A stretch of 64,000 nt of DNA from Gracilaria gracilis (GCA_030374805.1 JARGSG010000027.1:434001-498000); one strand, 5' to 3'; counted from the stretch's first letter, positions 11,990 to 22,929 are shown. Numbers and translations: made by a program. The notes: generated by a model from the sequence alone, not told the origin.

Positions 11990-14170
11990 CTAGTTGTTTT
12001 CCGACAAAGCTTCTCCATTGGTGGCATATGCATTTCCAGTGGCCTGCACTTCCTTTGGAGCATCCATTGGCGACGCAGGGTGATCTTGAGCCTCTGGAAT
12101 CGAAACAGCGTTAACTTGCGGAACCCGATTGGGCGTTGCCAGTGGTGTAGCGTATCTGGAGGTCCCCGGGGATGACGAGAATCGCTGAGCCTGACGGTTG
12201 AACATTCCTTCCGATCTTCGCGCCTGGTAGTTCTCATTTCTTAAAGCTAGGAGTTTCTCTTGCGTTTCCTTTGGCAAGAACTTCATGCACTCACAAGGGG
12301 TAACCTTGGACAAGCATATGTAGCAAGCCTGCGGAGCGCGTTGGAAGACATCTCTACGTGGCTGGATTGGTGAATACCTTGGCTGACCTGAAGGAGTGGT
12401 CGTTCCAGTGCCTGTGGATGGGGTAGACGGCGGACCAGACGGGGCCGAACCAAAGGATACAGCGATGATGTTCCCCTCATCCTCGTATAAAGCTGAGGCA
12501 CTACTTTCAGAGCTCTCAACCATGTTGGCGCGAGAAACATTCCTGACGGGAGTCGCTCTTCCTCTGGTGTCGTGCTCGGGTGCTCGGCGGGAAGTCCTGT
12601 AGGTCTTGCCACATCCTTCGGCATAATTCACCAACTGCCTATAGGAGATACTCGAGTGGTCCATATGGTGATTGCGGACGTGTGTCCTGATGGCAGGCAG
12701 CAATCCAGCGATGAAATGTTGCTTCAACCGGTTCTCGGAAAACACATTCCCACACCTAAAGACCTTTCTCCAAAGGTTGTCGGCGAAGTCCTTCTCGGTC
12801 ATGTTAGAACTCTGCCTGTAGGATAGAACTTCCTGATGGGCATCCATGACGACTTCATCCGTCGCATAAGTCTTCAGTAGGTAGTGCACAACCTCTGGGT
12901 ATGACCTGAGGAGCTCCCGGTGGGTAGCATCCACTGGATCATTGGTCCCAGAGATCTTAGAAACCACATGGTCGTGCGCTTGACCATGGAGAAAAAACTG
13001 AAAAAGGTGCAGAGCGGCACCCTCGTGGACGCCGTTCTGATCACATGCCGTACGGAACAGACTGAGAAACCTAAGGATTAAGATGGGGTCGGATCCCGAA
13101 AACTTTTCCGTTAAGGTTAGCTGCATCCGTTTGGCCCACCTAGCGACCTTCTTAGCCACTGAGGTAGAATACCGCGTGGACCGGTCAGCCAAGCGGTAGG
13201 TGCGATAATACAACACTCTCTTAAAGAGTTCGTTGGTGGTTACCAACGGTTTGAGGCGTCGAACAGCCGCCTCATCCGTTTCTGAGCCACTGGAATTCGT
13301 CGAATCTGAATCGGATTCGCTCTCGCTGGAATTCCTTCGGCTGTTTCTCTGGTTCTCCGACTTCTTCCTACGGCTTCTTCTCTTCTTCCTACGGTCAGAA
13401 CTTCTAGCTTCCAATGGCAGCTCTTCGTCTTCAGCCTCTAAACCAATGGTTGCTGGGCGGCTCTGGGCCCCGGGGAACCTCACGGGTGGCACGACCATTA
13501 GACCTTCTTGCCGAGAGGCGTCTCTCTTGCCCCTTGGACGTACGCCCGATTGGTTTACCTGTGGTTGAATCCGGCGAGGGGCTGGCAAAGCAGCTGCTCC
13601 CGGTTGTTCAGAACGGGGTTGCCATACAGATACCAATGAATTACTTTGAATTCCGCCCACGGAGGGCGGCGGGCCTACCTGGCGAGTCCCTTCACGGCGG
13701 ATACCTAAGGCAAGTGAGTCGACGAAAGCGTCGGACTCAAGAACCTTTGGAAGGACGCGTTCAGCCAGTTGGTGGGCGTGCTCTGCGAGAGTGACAGAGA
13801 CTCGGAGATCCACAAGGGTTTCGAGTCGAGCTTCGAGCATCTCTCGAACCTTGGGCCATAGGACATTGGCAAGTCCGTCGGTGGTTACGGAACCAACGGT
13901 TTCCTGCGGTGCTGCCTGTGGTGTGTTGAGTTGCGAGCGGTATTCGTCGAGCCGTTCTCGGAGTCTTCTGGCCAAAGAGGCATCACGATTGATCCTCTCG
14001 GGGTTATCCACCGGTGTGAAGAGATTAACCTGTGGCTGTGAGCGGGTACTCCGACGGTCACTAACGTTGTCACCGGAGGGTCCGGCGACATCAGCAGGCG
14101 GCGGAGGAGTTCCACTGGCTTGAGCCACGGGTGTACGAGGTTCTTCTTGAATGGGTTGATTGTTATCCAT
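11990..14170 (-). CDS. G1 Gag-like protein
   Basis: This is an intact 726-residue frame downstream of the 5' LTR. The N-terminus is Pro/Ser-rich and followed by charged helices. A long Arg/Lys/Ser-rich low-complexity stretch (SDRRKKRRSRRKKS region and acidic SESDSDS) precedes the conserved gag helical region (KFSGSDPILILRFL ... FFLHGQAHDHVVSK ... LKTYATDEVVMDAH). A Cys cluster CYICLSKVTPCEC near the C-terminus may replace a canonical zinc knuckle. It would form the particle core and bind RNA. Assignment rests on position and the gag-like core. Confidence 0.85.
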   Translation of the reverse strand: MDNNQPIQEEPRTPVAQASGTPPPPADVAGPSGDNVSDRRSTRSQPQVNLFTPVDNPERINRDASLARRLRERLDEYRSQLNTPQAAPQETVGSVTTDGLANVLWPKVREMLEARLETLVDLRVSVTLAEHAHQLAERVLPKVLESDAFVDSLALGIRREGTRQVGPPPSVGGIQSNSLVSVWQPRSEQPGAAALPAPRRIQPQVNQSGVRPRGKRDASRQEGLMVVPPVRFPGAQSRPATIGLEAEDEELPLEARSSDRRKKRRSRRKKSENQRNSRRNSSESESDSDSTNSSGSETDEAAVRRLKPLVTTNELFKRVLYYRTYRLADRSTRYSTSVAKKVARWAKRMQLTLTEKFSGSDPILILRFLSLFRTACDQNGVHEGAALHLFQFFLHGQAHDHVVSKISGTNDPVDATHRELLRSYPEVVHYLLKTYATDEVVMDAHQEVLSYRQSSNMTEKDFADNLWRKVFRCGNVFSENRLKQHFIAGLLPAIRTHVRNHHMDHSSISYRQLVNYAEGCGKTYRTSRRAPEHDTRGRATPVRNVSRANMVESSESSASALYEDEGNIIAVSFGSAPSGPPSTPSTGTGTTTPSGQPRYSPIQPRRDVFQRAPQACYICLSKVTPCECMKFLPKETQEKLLALRNENYQARRSEGMFNRQAQRFSSSPGTSRYATPLATPNRVPQVNAVSIPEAQDHPASPMDAPKEVQATGNAYATNGEALSENN

Positions 14171-14273
14171 GATGGCGGTTGCTTGTTTTACCAGTCCGTT
14201 GGTAGTCCAGATCCAATGGTAGAATTCCGGTAGTTCGTCTTTCCTAAAGGTCGTTCGTCACGTCCGTGCGGAA

Positions 14274-14291
14274 TTCTAAGTCGGGAGACCA
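14274..14291 (-). promoter_or_regulatory. G1 candidate primer-binding site
   Basis: Four bases after the 5' LTR the minus strand reads TGGTCTCCCGACTTAGAA, beginning with the TGG expected of a match to a tRNA 3' CCA end. The tRNA was not identified. Confidence 0.55.
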
Positions 14292-14295
14292 GAAA

Positions 14296-14770
14296 TGTAG
14301 TATAGTGGCACGGGGCACCAACTACGGGGTGGAGAGGTCCAAAGGATGAGGGCCAATGGCGAGACCACCGGTAAAAAGGTGCAATGGGCGGCCACTAACT
14401 GTCGTGCCTACAGGAGACGGCGACCGACGTAGCGATGGCTTGTAAACCTTGAGGGCGCGATGCTACTAACCAAAGAGGCAAGAAGATGTCAAAAGGGTCT
14501 CTGACTTTATCACAAGAGGGAGGCGCCGCTCGAGCAGGTTAAATACCGACCGCGAGGTGCCTCAACCTCTAGAGTGGTGCACTGGAACGTGGTACACCAC
14601 GTGTACTAACTATACTACCTATAGTGCAAAAACTATAAATTAGAAATTAAATAACCATCGGGGGCTTGCCAAAGGCCACGTGTGCAACCTTGAAGACATA
14701 CCAGCAATGACACCAGCCTCAGGGGTCACTTCCAGTGGGGTGTCATTAAAAAGGGGCCCATATTATTACA
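14296..14770 (-). repeat. G1 5' LTR
   Basis: The 475-bp repeat pairs with 3901-4375 and is followed on its outer side by AGTTG (14771-14775). Confidence 0.92.
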
Positions 14771-15141
14771 AGTTGTTTAACTACTGGCACTCGTCCGCAA
14801 GATGCTTCATCGAGCAAAGCTTCGGGATTCTGGTTCGGAGATGGGGAGTATTCTGGCGACCACTGCGCTGCTCCATTGCGAAGAACGCTACCGTCATTTC
14901 ACTCTGCTGCAAGATACACAACTTTGTCATCGAAAATGATAACTGCTCTGAGGTACCGCCACCTTCGGAGGCAGACAGTGCCCACCATAATGAACCGGCT
15001 GACCTATCTCTACATCTCCAAGATGAATGCGATCTCAACGAAGCCCTGCATCACAGACGCCGAGACCTGGAAGCATCGCAGCTGCGCATCGACTTTACCC
15101 AAGAGATTGAAGCCAGCGCACGGCGCAGGTCATATGTCTAG
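14771..15141 (+). pseudogene. H1 Harbinger-type transposase, C-terminal part
   Basis: The frame resumes right after the G1 target duplication AGTTG (14771-14775). It contains FNYWHSSARCFIEQSFGILVRRW in pieces: the catalytic glutamate sits in CFIEQSFG and is followed by the typical RRW. A short acidic tail ends at a stop at 15139-15141. Together with 2933-3895 this gives a DDE triad on two sides of an LTR retrotransposon. It is not translatable as one protein. Confidence 0.85.
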
Positions 15142-15300
15142 ACAGAGTACAAAGCGCCCCGTAGACTTTCCGTGTGTGTATGTTCACATATTGAATGACT
15201 TCGCTCCACTAGATTCCAAATTAAATGCTTTCTCCTTCCTTATCATCATTCGCTTCATCCATGCTTGACATAGCCTTGTCAATAATTTGCCTTGTGCAAG

Positions 15301-16245
15301 CTAACCGTCGCTCCATGAGAGCCACATCACATTCGCAGTCCCGCTAAGTGCCCCTCCATCTCTACTACGAATACCGTCGATGCTAGCCATGATCTTGACC
15401 TCTAATTCCATCAAAGATGACACAGTAGAAGCTACTTTCTTAGCTCTTTCCAGCTTTACGATTCCAGCATCTGCAGTTACTGCCGATGAGCCGTCTTGAA
15501 TGACGATAGGATGCGGAGATGTGCTGCTCTCTGCCATCTTGTTCAAAGCAGCAGCAACCGACTCAATGCCTTCCTCCCTTCTTTGCTTTCGTGACGAAGT
15601 CTGAACCGGTGGAATAGCAGATCGACAGGCGTCAATATCACTGATTCCTGCTTCAGCCTGTGCATTTGGAGGAGTGACTCGCACAACGGCATCCAAGCTT
15701 GGATGCTTATGAAAAACGCAATGAACGTAGTAAATACTGTCGTCACCGCACGTGAAGTTCGGGAAGGTGTCTGGATCACCCTGTTCAGAAAGAATGTACT
15801 TCTCACATGCGATAGTGTACGCAGATCTCAATTTACCCCATCTTTGCTTCAAAAGTGTTCCATTTCGCACGTGCGGGTGTTCATTTTGATTGAACGCAAG
15901 AAGTACATCCTCGGTCACGCCACAGCTGGTGTCAGGAATGTCCGGTTGAAAGCTCTGGTCGTTAAAGAGCTGTAAGAACTCGTTAGAAAACGGGTCGTGG
16001 CGTCCTGCATCAAGCTCCGACCGTGTCTCAATTCTCTGGTACATGCGGGATACAACAGTTGAGTGTCGGGCATCAGCAATAACATGACACAGGCGCGCTG
16101 TTTCATGTCTCGTCCAGTTAGGAGCCCGCCCACGTTCAACACCAACTCTTAAAGCCAATCGCTCAGCGTCCACACATTTTTGTTGCTCCCAAAGCCTCGC
16201 AAAGTTGATGATGTCGTTCGAGATGCATACATCGGCCTGTTTCAA
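15301..16245 (-). CDS. H1 second protein, Myb/SANT-like Harbinger partner
   Basis: This intact 314-residue frame converges on the transposase. Harbinger elements encode a Myb-like protein that helps the transposase enter the nucleus and bind the element ends. Seen here: NWTRHETARLCHVIADAR (a Trp-containing helix start), later LLKQRWGKLRSAY, CGDDSIYYVHCVF, and a C-terminal helical region with KLERAKKVASTVSSLMELEVKI. The same order of blocks occurs in the H3 protein at 31321-32892. Function is inferred from position and this similarity. Confidence 0.75.
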   Translation of the reverse strand: MKQADVCISNDIINFARLWEQQKCVDAERLALRVGVERGRAPNWTRHETARLCHVIADARHSTVVSRMYQRIETRSELDAGRHDPFSNEFLQLFNDQSFQPDIPDTSCGVTEDVLLAFNQNEHPHVRNGTLLKQRWGKLRSAYTIACEKYILSEQGDPDTFPNFTCGDDSIYYVHCVFHKHPSLDAVVRVTPPNAQAEAGISDIDACRSAIPPVQTSSRKQRREEGIESVAAALNKMAESSTSPHPIVIQDGSSAVTADAGIVKLERAKKVASTVSSLMELEVKIMASIDGIRSRDGGALSGTANVMWLSWSDG

Positions 16246-16829
16246 CCTTTGTATGAGAACCGATTTTGAACCAGATCCGGAGAGACTTATGCGTTGTAGG
16301 GCTGCAAAAAAGAGTTGTTGCGTGAGGCGTATTGATGGGCGGGTGCGGGTTCTGAAATTGTCTGATGGTTGGAGCGGCTGGGTTGCGGTATCCGTTGATG
16401 TATTGTAGGTGGGACCCCTTAAGGGGGAATCAAGTGCTTGTTATGGAGCTACGTTCGGGTAAGATGGAGGAGAAACAAAGGTTAGCTGCGCTGTGGTGGG
16501 GGTTTGACACAGATGAGAGGCAAAGGGTTGCTGCAGGGTAGCAGTGGGTTCAGAGATGGCTTGCATTGAAATGGGGACGAAAAAGGTGCCATAGTTTACG
16601 CGAGAAGAATCGCTATCAAGGGGTTGGGAGATCACGTCTCGATGGGCCATTTCGTCTTACGGGCGGTAGGCAGTGTTGTAGAAGGAAGAAGCGGCAAGCC
16701 ATACACTATGGAACTTGCAGAGGGGTGCCCAGCAAGTCCCACAATGTTACAACCGTTCATATTAGATATGGCCACTTAGGAGTCGCCACGTCACGGGAAA
16801 GCTTCCATATACTATTTCCATACAAAAAA
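16246..16829. other. H1 internal sequence without gene
   Basis: Between the second gene and the right terminal repeat only short open frames occur. It probably holds the promoter of the minus-strand gene and subterminal binding sites. Confidence 0.4.
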
Positions 16830-16847
16830 AAAGTATTGGAACGGCCC
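16830..16847 (-). repeat. H1 right terminal inverted repeat
   Basis: This is the inverted copy of 2419-2436. TCA follows at 16848-16850. Confidence 0.85.
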
Positions 16848-16850
16848 TCA

Positions 16851-18100
16851 GCAAAAATTGAGATGTAGAGAATCGTGTTACTGTAGGAACAAAGAGAAGC
16901 ACACAGAAAATGTATCGAACAGAGGCCGCCTCATGGTTTGGTTTTGAACTTGGGAGATGCTTTCCTCTTTGAGATGTGAGATGGGCTCTAACATTTTTAC
17001 TGATTTCTAAAGCTACGACGCGCTTCATCGCTGGAGTATCGTTAACAACTGGAGAATAGTTGACAATGAGGCACGTCTTATTCTTTGTAGCAAGGTCTTC
17101 TATGGATAGGTGAGCTCGAGAAGTAGTTTTGAGTTTTTAAATTTGCGTGTGCGACCAATTGTGTTGCGCAGTATCACTCCAGAGGGGACTCTATCTCGGT
17201 GTATGTATGTGAAATACTATGGCAGACATAAGGCTAGTCTCACATTTCCCTTGTCCAAGAAGCCTTCAAACAACGTAGAACGAATTTTTATTATATCTGT
17301 CGCAGCCAATAGGAATTGCGCTTCCTTCGTACCGTACGTTGCTGCATTATTGTATCACGAGCTGCGTTTCGAGCTCTCACGATCGACGGCGCAGCATTCC
17401 TAAAATTACCTTTCCATACTACGGTCGGCGTCGCTGTGCGTCGCTGTGCGTCGCTGTGCGAACGAGACTTTGTGCCTAACCGTGAATGGATTCCATGACG
17501 TCGAGGGCGAGAGGTTATCGCTAGCACAGCATCGCATAGCGCGAGCCGCACGAAGTGAAGGCCGCCGCCGCATGTTGGACGGCTGTGTGTCATTCATTTG
17601 CCACAAATGGGGCGTACTCCGCCACTAAAAACCTCACGTAACGCTCCAGAGCATTGGTGATCCGCCTCCCCGTCAGCCAATCGCATCACACTGGGCGCTA
17701 TCACGCGCGCTACACCGCAGATGCTCTGGCGTTCATTGAACTCAATGTGCTGCGATGCGAGATGCATCTTCAAGTATCTATGCACTTGATTCGTATCATA
17801 TGCAAGCAGATACTCGTGGTGGATGCGCACGATATGCTGACATGTTCCAGCACATTGACAAAACACGTCATGGTTCCATCTTCACTTTCAAGTTTCTCTT
17901 TCGTCTACGGCCTATATATCAATCTAATCTAGGTAGCAGAAGCTTCAAGGCCGTCGGTTGTTAAGGCAAGCACTTGCTTTCTCAAGTAACGACTACGTTG
18001 AGTACAATCTTCGTTCTTGCCACCAGTTTTGTACGCCCCGTTTGTGCGGCCTCTGTTGCTTTGTCGTCCAGCCTTTTCTGCCTCCCAACACCGAGCAGTC
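16851..18100. other. Intergenic region upstream of the ABC transporter
   Basis: No gene is recognised. A perfect 10-bp unit TCGCTGTGCG is repeated three times at 17431-17460. CCAAT-type words occur at about 17652 (ATTGG) and 17676 (CCAAT). The promoter of the gene starting at 18101 is expected in the right part. Confidence 0.4.
17431..17460 (+). repeat. Short tandem repeat, 3 x 10 bp
   Basis: TCGCTGTGCG is present three times in perfect head-to-tail order, with a partial fourth upstream. Confidence 0.8.
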
Positions 18101-20430
18101 ATGCCATCACCTTCCGCACCTGCGCCAGCTGTGGATGTGTCTTTTTCCAATCTGTGCTACCACATTCCGGCTGAACATACATTCCGCACCAGACTTGGAC
18201 TAGAAGAGCGTTCGCAGCCAACCCAGATTCTGCACTCCGTGTCCGGCTATGTGGGATCATCTCAATCTCTTGCTATACTGGGCCCGTCTGGTTCAGGCAA
18301 GACCACTTTGCTAAATCTGCTGGCGGGGCGAAGTAATCATCCTCCAAGCGGTGGCCACATCTTGTTTGGTGGCAAGCCAAGAGTGGCTCGCACGAAGCGC
18401 CACATAGGCTACGTCATGCAGGATGATGTCTTCTTTTCCAACCTCACAGTTCGCGAGACTCTTTCATTCACCGCTGCGATAAGGGTTCCGCATCTGTCAG
18501 CTGCAGAGAGGGATGCAAACGTACATCATGTTTTGAGACGCTTGAGACTACTCAATTGCCAGCACACTCGCATTGGAGACCAGCAATTCGATAAGGGTAT
18601 TTCTGGTGGTGAGAGGAAACGTTTGAACATAGCCAATGAGTTGCTTCACAATCCTTCCATCTTGTTGGCAGATGAATGTACGTCAGGCCTGGACTCAAGC
18701 TCGGCGCATACTGTCATTGCCTTGTTGAGAGAACTCAGCCTTGAAGGACAAACTATTATTGCCACCATTCACCAACCATCTAGCAATATCTTTGGTATGT
18801 TTGACAATGTCATGTTCCTTGCGGCGGGTCACGTTGCGTACTTTGGGCCACCGGGCAGGGTTATCTCCTATTTTGAGTCGGTAGGCTTTCCATTTCCATC
18901 ACAGGCGTACAACCCTGCCGATTTTGTCCTAGAACTCGTTATTGATGACGAACTTCCAGATGATTCAGGGGAACTGGACAGTGGTTCTGAAAAGCAAATC
19001 TTCTCAAAGCAACAACGTGTCATTCATGCTTGGAAAACATGTGCGCCAGATCTCATGCCCGCGCTTATGAACCAGTCTCGTATGCTTGCAAGGAAGAGGT
19101 CAAGACCTCAGGAGAGCGTAGCGTTGTCAATACTCAATTCTGACGATCCATCAGTCGAGTCCACAGAAGACGACAATTCCTCATCCACATCAAAGCCACA
19201 AGAGTCTCCGCTCGATCAGCCATCAGCCCCAACGACCAGACTCGCACGAATCAGACGAGCGATCACTAAACGCTACTATGATGTCACTTGGAGACACGCC
19301 AAATACAACACTCCGAACAAGTATCCAACGGACTGGTTTACACAGGTCAAAGTGCTTGCAGTGAGAGCTATTCGCCAGAAGCGAGGAAGCGTTATTGAAC
19401 CAATGTATGTCATTCATGTTCTTGCTGTGACTATCATGTCCCTGCTCTTTTGGTTCCAAATGAAACCGGTAGAAGCAACGATTGAAGATCGTTTGGGCGC
19501 CTTGTCCTTCATGTGCATATTCTTCGGTTTCTTCTCAACGTTCAACGCACTGTTTGCTTTCCCGGCTGAGAAGCAGGTTCTCAACAAGGATCGTGCCTCT
19601 GGTGCGTATCGCCTCAGTGCGTACTATCTTGCAAAGTCAATGGTGCGTTTTTTCTTCCCCGACGAAGATCCTTGATTCCGAGGGTTAAATCATCAGCAAT
19701 TGCATTCATACTGACAGTGTTCTCATATTTACCTATTGATCAACAGATGGAAACTCCAGTGGACATGCTGACACCCATATTTTACTCCTCCGGTATATAT
19801 TGGGTTATTGGCTTGAATCCCAAGTTTCACGCGTTTTTGCTTCACCTGGTTGTCCTGGTTCTCAACGTACTTGTAGGACAGAGCATTGGTTTGTTGGTGT
19901 CAGCGTTGTTCATGGAAGTTAGACAAGCTCAGGTCCTTGGTTCCATGTGGATCCTAAGTTCTATGCTTATTTCTGGGTACTATATCGACCCGAACAACAC
20001 ACCGACGTTCGTTAGACCGTTTCGTTATCTGAGTTTCATTAAGGTAAGAGGGGCACACGTTCGTTAGTTTCATTCAACGATGTTTTTCCTGGATTGTACT
20101 AACTTCAAACCGATTTTGACGCTTTTGCAGTACTCATACGAGGCCATGGTGAGAATTGAAGTGTTGCCTCCAAGACAATTCGCTTGCGTTGAGGAAGGGC
20201 CGAGTACCGTGTACTCAAACAACGGACAAAATTGCCCTATTCTTGGAGACGACCTTATTCGGGGCGCCCAGCTAAGTGATTCTCTTTCTATCGTCGGCAA
20301 CGTAGCAGTTCTAATTGCGTGGGTAATTCTGCTACGGTTAGCTGGTTATTTCGCCTTGAAGTTACTGCATACGGATCACAAGCCCAAGGTGGCGGCGTGG
20401 AAGAGTTCGAAGCAAAGAGACGTAAGATAA
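18101..20430 (+). CDS. ABCG-family half-transporter (three exons)
   Basis: This is an ATP-driven membrane exporter of the ABCG (White/WBC) type, which works as a dimer. Exons read 18101-19642, 19747-20043 and 20131-20430; introns of 104 and 87 bp begin GTGCGT and GTAAGA and end CAG. The joined frame has 712 residues. The nucleotide-binding domain comes first: Walker A GPSGSGKTT (61-69), Q107, signature ISGGER (167-172), Walker B ILLADE (187-192) and H224. An acidic/Ser linker follows, then about six hydrophobic segments with the family motifs RASGAYRLSAYYLAKS and RYLSFIKYSYEA, the latter spanning the second splice. ATG 18101 is chosen because similarity starts soon after; the frame is open to 18017. 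Substrate cannot be told. Confidence 0.93.
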
Positions 20431-20820
20431 GGAAGATGCGTGGATTAGGGCTACAGATCATCTGGGCAGCTAGGACTATTTTAACTAGTCAAGCTCGGAG
20501 AGTTCTCTGCCGTAGTAGACCTGATAAACTACTGATTTAGTTGCAAAACCAGAACCCTTTACTTCAATCAGGACGGTGCCCATTACTCGTCTCGGACTGT
20601 CCATTCCGAAAACATGTCTCTGATGTGTTCATTTCTTGTGAAGGACACCTATGCTTCTTCGCGTGATGAACTCTTCTGCTCTGCCATTTCAATACTTGTC
20701 ATACTTCTCCGATTCACATCGGATGAGTTTCTATTGCCAGTCCAGCTTTTGTTGCTTTTCGATTTCTTTGCTCTCCAACATGAATATCAATTTTCGTTCC
20801 TCCAGTAGTCATTGCGATCA
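20431..20820. other. Convergent intergenic spacer
   Basis: The 3' ends of the transporter and glucokinase genes face each other here. Nothing beyond short AT-rich frames is seen. Confidence 0.5.
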
Positions 20821-22137
20821 TCAGAGGCGTTTCATCTTTCGCAAAGTCTGAAATACACCAACGCACGCCGCCGCAGTTACCGCCGCTGTCATACTCGTCA
20901 CCACTGCGTACGTCAATGGATAAGAAGAAATCGCTTCGCGAATGGCCTGAGACATGGAGAGGCTTGACTCACGCGATACCATCTTCGGAACAACCTCCGC
21001 TACGACGTCTCCCTTCAAGCTTTCTTCTCCGGAAACAAGTTTGGCAGCGTTTTGTGATGCTAGATTGTGTGCCCCTCGAAGACCCAGATCTTCCTTCATG
21101 ACGACATACAAAGGAAACTCCGGCATCAGGCTACTCATTCTCCCCTTATCTTCAAATCGCAAGACAAAGTCCGAGTCATGACTTTTGATGAACTCAATGT
21201 TCTTCGGTGCAATACCACCAGCTACATATATACCGCCATATGGCAGATACTTAAGCGCCACGTTCCCGACTTCCCCACCGTAGATAGCGAACATAATTTG
21301 AAGCGCTCGCATGAAAAGGTGGTAGTTGTACTTCTCAGAACCGATCAAACGGCCTTTCTCTGTCGAACTCTGATACATTTGATCAAATGCCTCGTTTACC
21401 TGATCTGGGTACTTCTCCCGCAGGAATTCGTAGATGTTCTCAAGTCCCTTCCCAGATACGAGTCGCTCGACGCTAACGCGAGGGAGTAGGTCCGCATCTG
21501 AGTAATCATCGTTGCCCTTTGGTTGTTTTGTATCCAAACGTTTTTCAAGAAAGGATAACAGCTCCTGCTCAAGCTTTGAACGTGGAGCGAACTCGACATG
21601 ACCACCTTCAGTAGGATATGCTGTTACAGTTCCATCCTTGTTTGGAGTCAAAAAGCACTCACCTAATCCAGTGCCAGCGCCAACGAGTGCTACAGGCGCC
21701 GAAAAAATGTCCGGTGCGGACGGATTTCCTTGCTTGAGAGTGACTAGTTCTTCCTCTGTCAAAGAAAGTAAGCCATAACCGTTCGCTACAAAGTCATTGA
21801 TGAGGATAACTGAGTCAATGCCGAATTCTTCCTCGATAGCATACCCATCGATGATCCACCCTTCACGGTTGGTGAAATTGATATGATTATTCGCGACAGG
21901 TCCCGCAACTGCCAGGCAGCAACTGTGGACCTTCAGATTTGCATTTGCCGGAAGTGAAAAAAAGGTCCAAAGAACTTGGGTGAACGACTCGAAGTCATTG
22001 TTCTTGTAATACTTCTGAGAAATGACGCTCTGAGAGGTTACTTTCTTATAGTCAGATAGCTCATTATAATTGTCTGGGGCCTCATAAAGCAGCAAGCGGG
22101 CGTTGGTGCCTCCGATATCACCAACTAGAAGTCTCAT
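20821..22137 (-). CDS. Glucokinase (bacterial type) with C-terminal membrane tail
   Basis: It phosphorylates glucose with ATP to glucose 6-phosphate, the entry step to glycolysis and storage-glucan metabolism. The 438-residue frame has the phosphate motif GDIGGTNAR (6-14), catalytic D115 in LINDFVANGYG, GAGTGLGE (153-160) and the substrate-binding EGGHVEFAPR (177-186), all of the PF02685 ROK-related glucokinase family. ATG 22137 is preferred over 22179 because GDIGGTNAR normally lies within a few residues of the start. Unlike bacterial glucokinases of about 320 residues, it has an extra C-terminal region ending in a single hydrophobic segment (about 409-429, LTYAVVTSMTAAVTAAACVGV) followed by RKMKRL, which looks like a tail anchor. 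No intron is evident. Confidence 0.92.
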   Translation of the reverse strand: MRLLVGDIGGTNARLLLYEAPDNYNELSDYKKVTSQSVISQKYYKNNDFESFTQVLWTFFSLPANANLKVHSCCLAVAGPVANNHINFTNREGWIIDGYAIEEEFGIDSVILINDFVANGYGLLSLTEEELVTLKQGNPSAPDIFSAPVALVGAGTGLGECFLTPNKDGTVTAYPTEGGHVEFAPRSKLEQELLSFLEKRLDTKQPKGNDDYSDADLLPRVSVERLVSGKGLENIYEFLREKYPDQVNEAFDQMYQSSTEKGRLIGSEKYNYHLFMRALQIMFAIYGGEVGNVALKYLPYGGIYVAGGIAPKNIEFIKSHDSDFVLRFEDKGRMSSLMPEFPLYVVMKEDLGLRGAHNLASQNAAKLVSGEESLKGDVVAEVVPKMVSRESSLSMSQAIREAISSYPLTYAVVTSMTAAVTAAACVGVFQTLRKMKRL

Positions 22138-22929
22138 ATTGTGCTTGTATGCTTCCCAGATCAACAAGCCTCGTCGCAAGATATATCAAACTTGAAGAAC
22201 CTTGCCACCGAACACGACTTTGCTCTCACAGTCTTGGTTACACTTGATCACAGTTCCGTAGCCCAGGATCTTCGATCATGACTTGTCTCTCCGGCTTATA
22301 CCTCGGATAATGACAGTTTCCGAGGTAGAAATTGGACAGCAATTCCTACAGTTCAGGGATGATATAGGCATCCCCAAACGGTGAAGAGAGCGCTGACCGT
22401 CACGAGTCATTTGCTGAGCAGCCATGATCTGGGAGAGAGAAACAAGGCTTGAAGCCTTGGTTCAATTTCAATCCAGAAATTGTAATACAAGGGTGCTTCT
22501 GAACGACGAGCACTTCGCTTCTGTGTCCACGTGTCAAGATGTTGGACAGGGTTTTCTTCACCACTGTTGCTGCAGGATAGTGTCGATGTCTTTGTAACAA
22601 GGAACCCTTGCCTCCCACTTACACGCCACTTTTCGAAAACCGGATGCCGCATGGCAGGCCAAACCAATCACCAGACTTCTCACCCACGATCATCGACCCC
22701 GTTTGCTCCAAGTCGCCATCAATAGAATACTTGTTTAAGCCTCGTTCACAGCTTCTTTTGTGACAACACCGCATAGTTGTCCTCCTCCAGCTCTTTCGTC
22801 AGAGCTCTCTATGTAAAGCTGAAATCCAGAAGTGTTTCACAAGGTGGGCCTTTCCTGCTCTAGTGCGTATGCTTCACGTCCACTCCGTTACAATCACCTT
22901 CCTCTCCTATATATTCACACACTAATCTA
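22138..22929. other. Divergent intergenic region
   Basis: The region separates the glucokinase start from the thioesterase. A pyrimidine-rich tract and a good splice acceptor (TGATTGCAG, ending 22939) suggest that it holds a 5' exon of the thioesterase, but that exon was not identified. Confidence 0.45.

Larger units (their letters stand above)
3901..14770 (-). mobile_element. Gypsy chromovirus G1, complete, inserted in H1
   Basis: The element is bounded by two 475-bp direct repeats that begin TGTAGTAT and end ATTACA. The 5-bp duplication AGTTG lies at 3896-3900 and 14771-14775. Gag (14170-11990) and pol (11900-7485) are on the minus strand, so the right LTR is the 5' LTR. The pol order is protease, reverse transcriptase, RNase H, integrase and chromodomain, which places it with chromoviruses of Ty3/Gypsy. 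About 15 differences by eye between the LTRs (roughly 3 percent) indicate a fairly recent insertion. A long reading frame on the opposite strand fills 4576-6743. Confidence 0.93.
2419..16847. mobile_element. Harbinger-like DNA transposon H1, split by Gypsy G1
   Basis: Two copies of GGGCCGTTCCAATACTTT face each other at 2419-2436 and 16830-16847, and each is bordered on its outer side by TCA (2416-2418 and 16848-16850), a 3-bp target duplication. PIF/Harbinger elements duplicate 3 bp, more often TWA. Inside are a DDE transposase gene starting at the left and a second, convergent gene at 15301-16245, the usual two-gene plan of the superfamily. Removing G1 (10,870 bp plus its 5-bp duplication) leaves about 3.55 kb. 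The transposase carries a stop codon, a frameshift and the G1 insertion, so this copy cannot make its own transposase. Confidence 0.88.

Noticed and set aside
12396..14123. Plus-strand frames of 60-126 residues within G1
   Set aside because: They are antisense shadows of the intact gag gene.
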